Part shown: piece by piece, positions 35,824 through 45,188 of the stretch | Numbering within the stretch: the stretch's first letter is position 1 | How the letters are laid out: each line of letters opens with the position of its first letter | DNA from: Microcoleus sp. FACHB-672 | GTDB taxonomy: Bacteria; Cyanobacteriota; Cyanobacteriia; Cyanobacteriales; Oscillatoriaceae | Reading direction: 5' to 3' | Assembly (NCBI RefSeq): GCF_014695725.1 | Contig: NZ_JACJOU010000033.1 | Location: 248,001 to 312,000, forward strand | DNA length: 64,000 bases | The notes under the pieces: generated by a model | What the model was told of the DNA's origin: nothing | The model's input: the letters and a program-made list of their open reading frames with translations, nothing else | Databases searched by the model: none | Translations under genes and position numbers: made by a program

Positions 35824-38010
35824 ATGCCACTCAACGACACGCTCATTTATTCCTCTACTCTAGATCGTGCAATTGATCCATCACCACTAATTGTTGCGCC
35901 TGAAACGCCTTTGGTTGATGTACTGGCACTGATGAGCCAAGTCAGAAGTAGCTGTCCACTGCCGGTGGCAAGTTCCTCGCTCAATGCAACAATTCTGTCA
36001 GAGATCCGGGCAAGCTGTGTGCTGGTGATGGCAGGGATGCCGACAGGGATGCACTGTCAAGTGCCTGGTGTACAGGTGATGGGCAATGTACCGATTTTAG
36101 GAATTTTTACAGAGCGGGATATCGTGCGCCTGACTGCCGCGAGGATGGACTTAAACAGCGTTTGCGTGGCTGATGTGATGACGAAGCCGGTGATCACCCT
36201 CACGCAATCAGAGTCAGAAGGGATTTTTACCGCCTTGTCTTTATTTCGCCAGCATCGGATTCGCCATTTGCCAATCGTGGATCAACAGGGGCAGTTATTG
36301 GGGATGGTGACTCCGGAAAGCATTCGCAAAGCACTGCAACCGGCCAATATTCTAACTCGGTTGCGCTCTGTTAAAGATGTAATGAATACCCAAGTCATTC
36401 AAGCATCAAAGGAATCATCTGTTCTAGATTTAGCCCAACTCATGGCAGAGCATCGCGTCAGTTGTGTTGTCATTGCACAAGAGCAACAGAAAGCAGAAAA
36501 GAAGAAAAGAGGGAAAGAGGATCAAGAGAGTTCCCCCACGCTTTCGCCATTGCCGTTAGGCATTGTCACCGAACGGGATATTGTCCAATTTCAAGCATTA
36601 GCGCTGGATTTAGGGAAAATGCCGGCACAAGACGTGATGAGTTCACCGTTATTTTGTCTAGTTCCTTCAGATTCTTTATGGCTGGCACATCAAGAAATGC
36701 AGCGCCTTCATGTGCGGCGAATGGTTGTTGTGGGAAATCAAGGGGAATTAGTCGGAATTGTTTCCCAGACAAGTTTGCTGCAAGCGCTTGATCCAAAAGA
36801 AATGTATGGAATTATTGAGGCTTTGCAGCAAGCTGTTGAGGAACGCACAACAGAGTTGCAAAACACAAACGAGCGATTGCAAAGTGAAGTTTTAGAGCGT
36901 GTGCGGGCGGAAAAAGCGCTGCAACAAGCTCATGATGATTTACAGAAACAGGTTGAGGAACGCACAGCAGAACTACAAGCAGCGAATGCAATGCTTTTGC
37001 AGGACATTATCGAGCGTCAGCGGGCTGAAGATGCTCTGCGACTCTCTGAAACTCAATTACGACAAAAGGCGGATCAGCTCACAACCGCGCTGCAAAATTT
37101 GCAACAAACCCAAGCTCAGCTTATTCAAGCAGAGAAAATGTCGGGTTTGGGGCAGTTGGTTGCCGGCATTGCCCACGAAATTAATAATCCTGTTAATTTT
37201 ATCTATGGGAATTTATCCTATGCCGGCCAATATATTAAAGACTTGCTGCATTTGCTAAAGCTTTACCGGCAGTCGTCTCCCAATCCCACCCCAGAAATTA
37301 CCGAGCAATCAGAAACAATTGACCTAGATTTTCTGATTATAGATTTGCCAAAATTACTAGATTCGATGAAGTTAGGGGCTGAACGTATCCGCAAAATTGT
37401 TTTGTCTTTACGCAATTTCTCCCGATTGGATGAAGCAGAAAAGAAGCGAGTTGATATTCATGAAGGCATCGATAGCACGCTGCTGATTTTGCATCACCGG
37501 CTCAAACCTAAATCAAAAATTCAGCCGATTGAGATTATTAAAGAATATGGGGTTTTGCCCCCAGTCGAGTGTTATGCCGGCACCCTCAATCAAGTGTTTA
37601 TGCATATCCTCAATAATGCCATTGATGCGCTGGAAGAGGTGCAAAGTTCTGTGCCTTCGGTTGATGGCAATGAGCGAGTAACCTTAAACAAGGAACAGCC
37701 CCCAACTATTCGGATTCGCACCGGCGTACTAGACAGCAATTGGGTGTTTATTCGGATTGCAGACAACGGAATTGGAATGCCGGCATCTGTTCACCAGCAT
37801 TTGTTTGACCCATTTTTCACCACCAAGCCGGTGGGCAAAGGCACCGGCTTAGGATTATCAATTAGTTACCAAATTGTGGTGGAAAAACATGGGGGACGAT
37901 TACAATGTATTTCAGAAGTAGGCCAAGGAACAGAGTTTATTATTGAAATCCCAATTCGACAGCAAAAACAGCCTAAACATTTACTTCATAAGTTTAAACA
38001 AAACGAATAA
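35824..38010 (+). CDS. CBS-domain sensor histidine kinase
   Basis: 728 residues. Four CBS motifs in two pairs fill about 15-335 (ILGIFTERDIVRL, LLGMVTPESIRKAL, LGIVTERDIVQF, LVGIVSQTSLLQAL). The fourth domain is preceded by a Lys/Glu-rich insert. A coiled coil at about 340-440 leads to the phospho-acceptor GIAHEINNPVNFIYGNLSY and an ATPase domain with DNGIGM, FDPFFTTKPVGKG and GLGLSIS. CBS pairs usually sense adenine nucleotides, so it may couple energy state to phosphorylation. It is soluble, with no adjacent response regulator. Confidence 0.92.
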   Translation: MPLNDTLIYSSTLDRAIDPSPLIVAPETPLVDVLALMSQVRSSCPLPVASSSLNATILSEIRASCVLVMAGMPTGMHCQVPGVQVMGNVPILGIFTERDIVRLTAARMDLNSVCVADVMTKPVITLTQSESEGIFTALSLFRQHRIRHLPIVDQQGQLLGMVTPESIRKALQPANILTRLRSVKDVMNTQVIQASKESSVLDLAQLMAEHRVSCVVIAQEQQKAEKKKRGKEDQESSPTLSPLPLGIVTERDIVQFQALALDLGKMPAQDVMSSPLFCLVPSDSLWLAHQEMQRLHVRRMVVVGNQGELVGIVSQTSLLQALDPKEMYGIIEALQQAVEERTTELQNTNERLQSEVLERVRAEKALQQAHDDLQKQVEERTAELQAANAMLLQDIIERQRAEDALRLSETQLRQKADQLTTALQNLQQTQAQLIQAEKMSGLGQLVAGIAHEINNPVNFIYGNLSYAGQYIKDLLHLLKLYRQSSPNPTPEITEQSETIDLDFLIIDLPKLLDSMKLGAERIRKIVLSLRNFSRLDEAEKKRVDIHEGIDSTLLILHHRLKPKSKIQPIEIIKEYGVLPPVECYAGTLNQVFMHILNNAIDALEEVQSSVPSVDGNERVTLNKEQPPTIRIRTGVLDSNWVFIRIADNGIGMPASVHQHLFDPFFTTKPVGKGTGLGLSISYQIVVEKHGGRLQCISEVGQGTEFIIEIPIRQQKQPKHLLHKFKQNE

Positions 38011-38083
38011 AGTTTTTAAGTTTTAAATGTTTTCAATACCGAGAAAGTTTTTAAATAGCTAAAAACTCTCCTTGTCAGCCGAC

Positions 38084-38848
38084 TCAGCCGTTGCCGTTGC
38101 CACCGTGCAAGCGGCGCAATAGAGCTAAATCCGCATAAGTAGCACCGCCGGCATCCCCAGCCAAAACCCGAAAAGGTTGGTTGGGTTCTCCCAAGGAATC
38201 TACCACCAGGCACGCGCCGGTAAAATCTTCTGCTTTGGTGTACTCGTTAACCGTCACAACAGCCTTTAAACCCGCTTCATGAGCAGCCTGAAAGCCATGA
38301 TGGGAATCCTCAATCACCAGGCAATCGGCAGCCGGTAAATCCATCTGTTCCAGCGCGTAGTAATAAATATCTGGTGCGGGCTTTTTCGTTGTAACCATGT
38401 CGCCGGCAGCAATCACCTCGAACCAAGCAGGGTCAAGCATTTCTCCCAACACAGCCAACACATTGGGCACAGCGCTAGTCGTCGAGATCGCTAAACGCAA
38501 GCCATTCTCTCGCGCTTCGGCGATCAATCGCTTCACACCGGGGCGCAAGGGAACCGCACCGGCAGAGAGTAATTCTTGGTAGTGTTTATTTTTCAGGGCA
38601 TGAATGCGGACAATGAACTGCTCCAAATCCTCAGGTGGCTGGAAATCAGGTAGGTAGTCGTTCAAGTAAAAGCGGAGCCGCTCCTTACCCCCCGTAACCG
38701 CCAGCAATTCGCTGTACAAAGAGTCTGACCAATTCCAATCATAGCCGGCTTCTTCAAAAGCACGATTAAATGCGACTCTGTGCCCTTCCCGTTCCGTATC
38801 TGCTAAAGTTCCATCTACGTCAAAAATCAAAGCACGCAGTTCAGTCAT
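38084..38848 (-). CDS. HAD-family hydrolase (CbbY/phosphoglucomutase-like)
   Basis: 254 residues. HAD motif I DVDGTLADTE (9-18), motif II ISTTSAV, motif III Lys in TKKPAPDIYYYAL and motif IV VIEDSHHG are all present, with an alpha-helical cap between. The closest style is CbbY/Gph-type sugar-phosphate phosphatases. The C-terminal ~30 residues (GDAGGATYADLALLRRL) are as in cyanobacterial CbbY-like proteins. Confidence 0.88.
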   Translation of the reverse strand: MTELRALIFDVDGTLADTEREGHRVAFNRAFEEAGYDWNWSDSLYSELLAVTGGKERLRFYLNDYLPDFQPPEDLEQFIVRIHALKNKHYQELLSAGAVPLRPGVKRLIAEARENGLRLAISTTSAVPNVLAVLGEMLDPAWFEVIAAGDMVTTKKPAPDIYYYALEQMDLPAADCLVIEDSHHGFQAAHEAGLKAVVTVNEYTKAEDFTGACLVVDSLGEPNQPFRVLAGDAGGATYADLALLRRLHGGNGNG

Positions 38849-38975
38849 CGGTTTTTATTTCCTTTATGAAATGGCATAGGAAAGGAGATTGACTGGCAAT
38901 TCATATCAAGTCCGGTAAATCGCTCATCAGAGAATATGTTAACGTCAAGCCGGCATATCCAGCAGATTTTTGCTA

Positions 38976-39126
38976 TTGACAGGGTATCGTTTTGAGAGCT
39001 TTCCTGCTTCTCAGACATCCTCTAATGAGGCAGTAGTGGGTTAATTCTGAGGTAACCCTCCCGCTTTTATAGAAAGATTACTTTCTTGTGTGGCTTTGTA
39101 AAGCAGGCATCCCGCCTGCTTTTTTT
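38976..39126 (+). ncRNA. candidate small RNA with intrinsic terminator
   Basis: A strong plus-strand terminator, AAGCAGGC (39101-39108) with GCCTGCTT (39114-39121) and a T-run, has no plus-strand gene upstream. Before it lie several small hairpins: CCTC/GAGG near 39018-39029, GGGTTA/TAACCC near 39038-39058 and AGAAAG/CTTTCT near 39070-39086. A TTGACA element sits at 38976, but no matching -10 box is clear. This structure suggests an uncharacterised small RNA; start and identity are uncertain. Confidence 0.4.
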
Positions 39127-39176
39127 GCGCCGGCTTTACCCAGCCTCGCCAAATTCATACGAGAAAAAGGTTTTTC

Positions 39177-39986
39177 TTATAGTGAAATTTCTTGAATATT
39201 CGCAAGATTTGGCAAGTTGCTAAGGGTAACGGCTGCTTCTGCTGTTTCTCTTGATCGCTCACAACGAGTCCCAAAATTACAGGCAGTACAATGACCGTTT
39301 GCAACCGGCACTTGAGGGAACGCTTCTCCTATTTCTTGATACTGTTGCAGCCAAATATCCAAATTACTCAATAACTGCGTTAAATCCGCCTTTGCTTGTT
39401 TGTGCAAAGAGTCATTATAGGAAAATTGCAAGCTTTGTAAGGATAGCAGATCTGACGTTTCTACCGGAGACTGAACAAACCAATAAGTCATGGAAATTTG
39501 TTCAGGTAAATAGTCGCTTGTTTCTGCCAGAACATAAAGATACAATCGCGTTTGCCAATTTTTTTCTAACCGGCTTCTATTTTGCGGGCTAGGATAGGTT
39601 TTCCAGTCAAGGATTTGGGCGCTTTTCGCTTCAGCAACTAACAAATCGTAAATAACTGTGAGCAAATACCCTTGAAAATTTAGAGTGCGGCAATGCTCAG
39701 CTTGACGGAAAACGCCGCTGTTTTTAGCCGGATCGGGGGTTAGAATTTCCGGTGCTGCATTAATAAAAGCCGTCAGACAACGCTCTAATTGAGGGTCTTC
39801 TTCTATCAAAGATGCTATGGGTAAACCCAATTCGCGCTGCTGCATCAGTAAGTGAAACCGGCTTCCCCAATCTTGCCGATCTTGCTGTTCTGGGGAAGCC
39901 GGTGAACTCAATTGTTCCAGGTAGGTGTTTTGAAATTTGCGGGGGCAAGTCTCTAAAAGATTTAGCTGCCCTTGGGATAAGCGCAT
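39177..39986 (-). CDS. PD-(D/E)XK nuclease of Cas4/AddB-like type
   Basis: 269 residues. The core has ILTVIYDLLV-type strand then AQILDWKTYP (D...DxK pattern), preceded by WGSRFHLLMQQRE. A Cys at 14 (ETCPRKF) and a C-terminal CTACNFGTRC supply four Cys, as in iron-sulfur nucleases such as Cas4 and AddB. No CRISPR genes are present, so it is read as a stand-alone RecB-like repair nuclease. Confidence 0.8.
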   Translation of the reverse strand: MRLSQGQLNLLETCPRKFQNTYLEQLSSPASPEQQDRQDWGSRFHLLMQQRELGLPIASLIEEDPQLERCLTAFINAAPEILTPDPAKNSGVFRQAEHCRTLNFQGYLLTVIYDLLVAEAKSAQILDWKTYPSPQNRSRLEKNWQTRLYLYVLAETSDYLPEQISMTYWFVQSPVETSDLLSLQSLQFSYNDSLHKQAKADLTQLLSNLDIWLQQYQEIGEAFPQVPVANGHCTACNFGTRCERSRETAEAAVTLSNLPNLANIQEISL

Positions 39987-40014
39987 AGCAGTTTTGAAGT
40001 TGAGAATTTTGAAT

Positions 40015-40602
40015 TTATCGCCCTTTGGTCAGCACAAACACACTGCCTTCGTTGCCGCGACCGACCCGCAGGTCTTCGTCTAAATAGGTAATATCTAACC
40101 AACCTTGCTGTTCGCGGCTTTCAATGGGAAAATCAATGGCGATAAATTTTTTACCGGCTTCAATTTGCTCGATTAAATCTCCGGGTGATTGATAGTTGAT
40201 GAACCGCTGTATCCCGATAATTGAGCGATTAAATTTTACTTGAACCCGGCGTTCAGAAACCGGCTCAAAGGTAGCAGCAACGCTAACGATGCCTTCTAAA
40301 TAAGGCACACCATAAACTTCGGCAATGTTATAAACTTTTGCGTCTTTGGCGCGGATGCACTGATAGATTTGGCCGAGTTTGAGCAAAGGGAACTGATCAA
40401 TGCCTAAAAGTCCCCGACTGGTGGTGTAAAGCAAGCGCCAATTTCCATCAAGCATTTCGGCAGCTTCTACAGGTCGGGGAGTGGGGTTGCGGTCTTCCAG
40501 TTGGGCGACTGCCGCGAGAATGGCCAGTTTATCTGTTTCGGTTGCCAGCAGTCCGCGATTTTTGCCGGCAATTACTTCTAATAAGGCAGATTTTCCTATC
40601 AT
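40015..40602 (-). CDS. fibrillin / plastid lipid-associated (PAP) family protein
   Basis: 195 residues with the PAP signature: LDGNWRLLYTTSRGLLGIDQFPLL, IAEVYGVPYLEGIVSVAATFEP, and the terminal LDITYLDEDLRVGRGNEGSVFVL. Members are lipid-associated proteins of thylakoids and plastoglobule-like bodies, linked to photoprotection. It lies 28 bases upstream of the nuclease gene on the same strand. Confidence 0.9.
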   Translation of the reverse strand: MIGKSALLEVIAGKNRGLLATETDKLAILAAVAQLEDRNPTPRPVEAAEMLDGNWRLLYTTSRGLLGIDQFPLLKLGQIYQCIRAKDAKVYNIAEVYGVPYLEGIVSVAATFEPVSERRVQVKFNRSIIGIQRFINYQSPGDLIEQIEAGKKFIAIDFPIESREQQGWLDITYLDEDLRVGRGNEGSVFVLTKGR

Positions 40603-40636
40603 AATTGTTGTTACTTGTTAGGTGTAATTCCGTCTT

Positions 40637-40665
40637 GTAGGGGCGCAATTCGCAGCGTCCCCCTA
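40637..40665. repeat. GTAGGGGCG-type hairpin repeat
   Basis: GTAGGGGCG (40637-40645) faces CGTCCCCCTAC (40655-40665), a near-perfect stem. It belongs to the same repeat type as the copy near 35289. It lies between the convergent-spaced minus-strand genes and may act as a terminator of the glycosyltransferase unit or be a dispersed repeat. Confidence 0.55.
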
Positions 40666-40677
40666 CGGAGGATAAAA

Positions 40678-42375
40678 TTATTGAAGGCGCAAAACATCAA
40701 ATTTTAAGAGATAAACCAAGGTACGAGATAGATGTTTTGCTTGGGCGGGATTTTGATTGGCAAACCGGCTGAGGATATCTCCCACAGAAAGAGAACCCTC
40801 TTGTTTAATGGTAGCTAAAATTGAATCGACAGTGGCCGCCGGCGTTCTTCTCGGTGAACCAAAATTAGTGTTCCAGGTTTTTCGCAGTCCCTCTAGATGT
40901 GCCGGCGTGGCCATCGAACCCAAACTGAGAACCATTTTGCTGTCCAGATGGGCCGTTGAATAATGACTCAACCACCGGAAAGGATCGTCACACAGGGGAT
41001 AAGGTGGAGCACCGGCAGGCGTGGGAAAAGACACCGGCTTTTGAGCGCGAATTTCAGCGAGTTCTTGCCATAACTGCTCATACGCAGGGATGATAACTTT
41101 CCAATCGTAAACCTCCCTCGCCCTAGTTTTACCATTTTCTCCCATGCGTTGCCTCAGCTCGCTATCCTCAATTAAAGCAATCAACGAGCGAGCGCAAGCC
41201 TCAATATCAACAGCCGTTACCATCGACGCATGACCGATGTAAGAACTGTAATTCAAATTGTCATTAAGATAACTGGATGCGAAATCAATGCCATCTGCCG
41301 ATGCCGGCATAATTGTGGGAATTCTAAACCCATCAATTTCATGACGCACCGATTCTTGATAACCGTCCCAATCGGAAACAATCACCGGCAATCCTTGAGA
41401 CATTGCCTCAATTGGCGTCAAACCAAATGTTTCTTGAATATTATCGGCTAGAGATATAAAAATATCAGCAACAGACCAGATTCCTGAACGAATTGCCGGC
41501 TCACGTCCGTCTAGAAAAATTGCATTGACGGAAGGACAAAATCGTTGAGGACTGTTTTTGCCGTCAGCCTCTTCCCTCGCATCTTCAAACCAGCCGGCCT
41601 GGATTAGATGCACTTTCGCGCCAGTTGCTTGAACAGCGCGTTCCAAAGCCAAATACATCGGCACTGGATGGGCTTTTGCATAAAAAATTAAGCGCCCCAC
41701 AAACAGAACCACAATATCATCTGGAGCGATGCCAAGTTCTTGACGCATCCGGCTGCGAATCTCTTGCGCCTCACTGCCTTGGGGAAATGCCTCACAATCA
41801 ACACCAAGGGGAATAATTGGCAGTTGAATCTCAGCCTGAGGCTTGCTGCCGGTGCGTTGACCTAAATACTCAGCCCATGTTTCTAAAAGACGTTCAACCG
41901 CCGTTTTAACCGCGACAGACGTGCAAATTAAAGCGTCCCAAGGCTGCACCGGCGCTATCAGTAAATCCCCAATTGCTTTCGTTGCCGACCTGCTAACGAT
42001 GGTGTGAGTCACCCCACAAACGCTATAAGCACGCTCATCTGTAAATCGCCGCATCCAAACCAAGTCAGAAATGCTCGGATCGGGTTTGTAGATACCACCG
42101 GCTTCAGCAAGGCTTGTAGGATTGTCAGCCTGTAGCCACCGGACAGGACGGCGGCGTTTTGCCCAAGGTTCTATTCGTTGGCAAAAATCGCTGAAATCTT
42201 GCCGTTGCCCTGTGTAACAGTAGAGACGCTCTGCTGTTCCATACTTGACTAAACCTTTAAGAAAACCTTCACCCGCCGCTTGGCGACCGAGCAGTTGTTT
42301 ACCACTCGTATCGAAACCATCCTTGATATAAAAAACAGCCGAACTTGTACTCATCCTCAGATGACTCCCGTTCAC
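40678..42375 (-). CDS. GT4-type glycosyltransferase
   Basis: 565 residues (an alternative ATG seven codons in, at 42354, is equally plausible). The C-terminal half has the GT-B signature VLFVGRLIFYAKAHPVPMYLALE, IFISLADNIQETFGLTPIEAMSQGLPVIVSDWDGYQESV, with the EX7E-type Glu region. An extra ~120 residues after the catalytic part (from QELAEIRAQ) are unassigned. It probably makes a surface or cell-wall polysaccharide; the acceptor is unknown. Confidence 0.85.
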   Translation of the reverse strand: MNGSHLRMSTSSAVFYIKDGFDTSGKQLLGRQAAGEGFLKGLVKYGTAERLYCYTGQRQDFSDFCQRIEPWAKRRRPVRWLQADNPTSLAEAGGIYKPDPSISDLVWMRRFTDERAYSVCGVTHTIVSRSATKAIGDLLIAPVQPWDALICTSVAVKTAVERLLETWAEYLGQRTGSKPQAEIQLPIIPLGVDCEAFPQGSEAQEIRSRMRQELGIAPDDIVVLFVGRLIFYAKAHPVPMYLALERAVQATGAKVHLIQAGWFEDAREEADGKNSPQRFCPSVNAIFLDGREPAIRSGIWSVADIFISLADNIQETFGLTPIEAMSQGLPVIVSDWDGYQESVRHEIDGFRIPTIMPASADGIDFASSYLNDNLNYSSYIGHASMVTAVDIEACARSLIALIEDSELRQRMGENGKTRAREVYDWKVIIPAYEQLWQELAEIRAQKPVSFPTPAGAPPYPLCDDPFRWLSHYSTAHLDSKMVLSLGSMATPAHLEGLRKTWNTNFGSPRRTPAATVDSILATIKQEGSLSVGDILSRFANQNPAQAKHLSRTLVYLLKFDVLRLQ

Positions 42376-42490
42376 ATCTTTTTTTGACAGTCTGACAACT
42401 GATCATAAACATACTCTCAGCCGGCTCGTGTAAGATGACTTAGGGCACAAGTTGCAATAGCGGATCGACTTTAGTCGTGGGAGTGTAAGA

Positions 42491-42730
42491 ATGTATAACC
42501 CTTCTCTGCGTCAAGAACCTCGTCATCAGCCGGCGGATGTCATTCCATTGAATCAAGAGACTTCCCTTTTAGACTGGCTGGAAAACACAGGTCGTTTGAT
42601 AGCTCGCGACTCTCACGAGCTTGCGGGTTATCTGGATGAGGAAGAAGAAATTTCTGAACTGATGGCGGTGGATGAGGGCACCTTTGACCTCGATGATGAC
42701 GATGATGATGAGCTTGATTTGGAGGAATAA
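42491..42730 (+). CDS. DUF3134-family small acidic protein
   Basis: 79 residues: MYNPSLRQEPRHQPADVIPL (conserved N-terminus), SLLDWLENTGRLIARD, and a strongly acidic tail of Asp/Glu. This matches the cyanobacterial DUF3134 family. The function is unknown. Confidence 0.8.
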   Translation: MYNPSLRQEPRHQPADVIPLNQETSLLDWLENTGRLIARDSHELAGYLDEEEEISELMAVDEGTFDLDDDDDDELDLEE

Positions 42731-42961
42731 AAACTAAAAACGACGTGTGAGGGGTGTAGTCGCTCACCCAGCGTACAGGTAACGCATTGGCTAAAGTGGG
42801 GAGTGTGGAGTGCAAATCATTTCAACCTCTCAAACTCCCACTGCCTTGAGTTTTCATCCCAAATCCTTGACCCTTAACCCTTTACCCCTCACACTTTTTT
42901 TTGAGCGGAGACTTGAGCGCCGTCTTCGGATTATTGGTGTGTGGAGTGAAATAAAAACTTT

Positions 42962-44101
42962 GTGGACGCTAAATCATTTTCTGGCAACGCATTAAACCTT
43001 TCAGGCACGAATCTGTTTTGGCTGCTAGGCGTTGGGCTGAGTGCAGCAGCGCTAATTTTGGATTGGACAGCCGGCAGGTTTCTCAATTTAGGGTTCTCCC
43101 TGACGTTGCCCCTGTTAATTTCTGCCCTACTAACCGCGGGCTTGGGCTACTGGGTGGTTCCGCTACTACAGCAGCTAAAAACCGGCCAAATTATTCGAGA
43201 AGATGGCCCTCAAGCACATTTGAAAAAAGCCGGCACTCCGACAATGGGCGGGGTGTTTTTTGTGCCGGTGGGCGTGCTGGTGGCGCTGCTGTGGTCTGGT
43301 TTTTCGCCGGCAGTCTCAGCATCCAATTTCATCTCTGTCATCGCTGTAGCCGCCTTAACGCTCGCTTATGGCTTCATTGGCTGGCTGGACGACTGGCAAA
43401 TCCTACGTCGCAAATCGAATAAAGGCATTTCGCCTCAAATGAAACTTGCCTTACAAGTAGGATTTGGTGGGCTGTTTTGTCTGTGGTTGCTCATCCAGAC
43501 GTACTTTCTAGAATCGGTTGAGCCGGCAAGTATCACAACAATTCTTTTACCCCTCGGTTTAGCGATTCCGTTAGGGTTGCTATTTTGGCCCTTAGCGGTA
43601 TTTGTGCTCGTGGCAGAAAGTAATGCCACTAACCTCACCGATGGCGTGGATGGACTAATGGGCGGACTCGGTGCAATCGCGTTCCTGGGTTTCGCTGTAG
43701 TAGTTGCACCAACCTCTGCCGGTTTAGCGATTTTCTGCGCCTGCCTCAGTGGTAGCTGTCTTGGTTTTGTCGCTCACAACCGCAACCCCGCTCGTGTTTT
43801 TATGGGAGACACCGGCTCTCTAGCATTGGGAGGCGCTTTAGCAGCCGTGGCGATTCTCACAAATAGCCTCTGGAGTCTTTTTATTATCGGCGGCATTCTA
43901 ATCGTTGAAACGCTGTCTGTAATGGCTCAAGTAGGATATTACAAAGCCACCAAAGGCCCAGATGGAATTGGCAAACGCCTGTTTAAAATGGCCCCACTTC
44001 ACCATCATTTAGAACTTTCGGGATGGCGAGAAATCAAAATTGTTGGCGTTTTTTATGTGATTAACACAATCCTTGTTCTCCTCGCACTAATGGTTCATTA
44101 A
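42962..44101 (+). CDS. mraY: phospho-N-acetylmuramoyl-pentapeptide transferase
   Basis: 379 residues, GTG start. It is a ten-helix membrane protein with GPQAHLKKAGTPTMGG, the DDW aspartates (GWLDDWQILRRKSNKGIS), NLTDGVDGL, FMGDTGSLALGG and HHHLELSGW. It transfers phospho-MurNAc-pentapeptide to undecaprenyl phosphate to form lipid I in peptidoglycan synthesis. No other mur genes are adjacent. Confidence 0.95.
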   Translation: MDAKSFSGNALNLSGTNLFWLLGVGLSAAALILDWTAGRFLNLGFSLTLPLLISALLTAGLGYWVVPLLQQLKTGQIIREDGPQAHLKKAGTPTMGGVFFVPVGVLVALLWSGFSPAVSASNFISVIAVAALTLAYGFIGWLDDWQILRRKSNKGISPQMKLALQVGFGGLFCLWLLIQTYFLESVEPASITTILLPLGLAIPLGLLFWPLAVFVLVAESNATNLTDGVDGLMGGLGAIAFLGFAVVVAPTSAGLAIFCACLSGSCLGFVAHNRNPARVFMGDTGSLALGGALAAVAILTNSLWSLFIIGGILIVETLSVMAQVGYYKATKGPDGIGKRLFKMAPLHHHLELSGWREIKIVGVFYVINTILVLLALMVH

Positions 44102-44210
44102 TTACTAAAATGCTGACAGATGTGCCGGCAGCATTGAAACGGAGAAAGCGTTAGACAAAACTGCCGGTACGCTTGGCTGGGTGCCAAATGCATCATAAAA
44201 CCTTCAATCT

Positions 44211-45188
44211 ATGAAAATGTCTCCCAGCCAAGCGAATAACTTTAGCAACCCTGCTTTTTTACCCAAAGTTTCCGTCATTGCTCCGATATACAATGGCGAG
44301 GCAGATTTACCAGATTTACTAAATTGTTTACGCTCACAAACTTACCCAGCAGATTTAGTTGAGTATTTGCTCGTAGACAATAATAGTAGCGATCAAACCG
44401 GCACCCTGATTGCAGCCGCCGGCGAGGGTTTCCGCCACCTCAACGAGAATCAAATTCAAAGTTCGTACGCCGCTAGGAATACCGGCATTCGTGCTGCCAT
44501 CGGCGAAATTCTTGCCTTCACTGACGCTGACTGCCGGCCCAACCCTAACTGGTTGTACTTATTAATTCAGCCATTTGTCAACCAAAATGTAGGAATTGTT
44601 GCCGGTGAAATTGAGGCGCTTGCCGGTAAAACTTTGCTGGAAAAATACGCCAGCCGGCACGATACTTTATCCCAGAAGCATACCTTAGCGCATCCTTTTT
44701 GCCCTTACGGTCAAACTGCAAATTTAGCTATTCGTCGGCAAGTTTTAGAAGAAGTCGCTTTATTTCGTCCTTATTTAACGACTGGCGGCGATGCTGATAT
44801 CTGCTGGCGGATTTTGCGGCAAACTCATTGGCAACTAGAATTTGTACCAGAAGCAATTGTAGAACACCGGCATCGTTCAACTTTGCGGCAATTGCAAAGT
44901 CAGTGGCGGCGCTATGGCGAGTCAAACAAGTATTTGCACGAATTACATGGCATTGATTTAATGCGGGAATTAACGGCTAAAGAATCCCTTTATCGAATCA
45001 GCCGGTGGTTGTTAAAAGAATTGCCGGCTGCTAGTGTCAAAGCGATTACTGGAAAAGCCGGCTTGGCAGACTTATTAAGTACACCCCTCGATCTATTTTG
45101 TTTTCAGGCTAGAACAACGGGACAACGAGAAGCAAATTTAGTAGATAAATCACGACAAATTGAACCATTTATCCAGTCGTCAAATTAA
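44211..45188 (+). CDS. GT2-family glycosyltransferase
   Basis: 325 residues with a GT-A fold: VSVIAPIYNGEADLPDLLNCL, YLLVDNNSSDQTG, RNTGIRAAIGEILAFTDADCRPNPNW (DxD region) and TGGDADICWRI. There is no membrane helix. The acceptor is unknown. It overlaps the 3' end of the convergent transporter gene by 4 bases. Confidence 0.9.
   Translation: MKMSPSQANNFSNPAFLPKVSVIAPIYNGEADLPDLLNCLRSQTYPADLVEYLLVDNNSSDQTGTLIAAAGEGFRHLNENQIQSSYAARNTGIRAAIGEILAFTDADCRPNPNWLYLLIQPFVNQNVGIVAGEIEALAGKTLLEKYASRHDTLSQKHTLAHPFCPYGQTANLAIRRQVLEEVALFRPYLTTGGDADICWRILRQTHWQLEFVPEAIVEHRHRSTLRQLQSQWRRYGESNKYLHELHGIDLMRELTAKESLYRISRWLLKELPAASVKAITGKAGLADLLSTPLDLFCFQARTTGQREANLVDKSRQIEPFIQSSN

Noticed and set aside
44211-45188. 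Glycosyltransferase as part of the microviridin cluster
   Set aside because: It converges on the transporter and microviridins are not known to be glycosylated by such enzymes; neighbour by chance is simpler.
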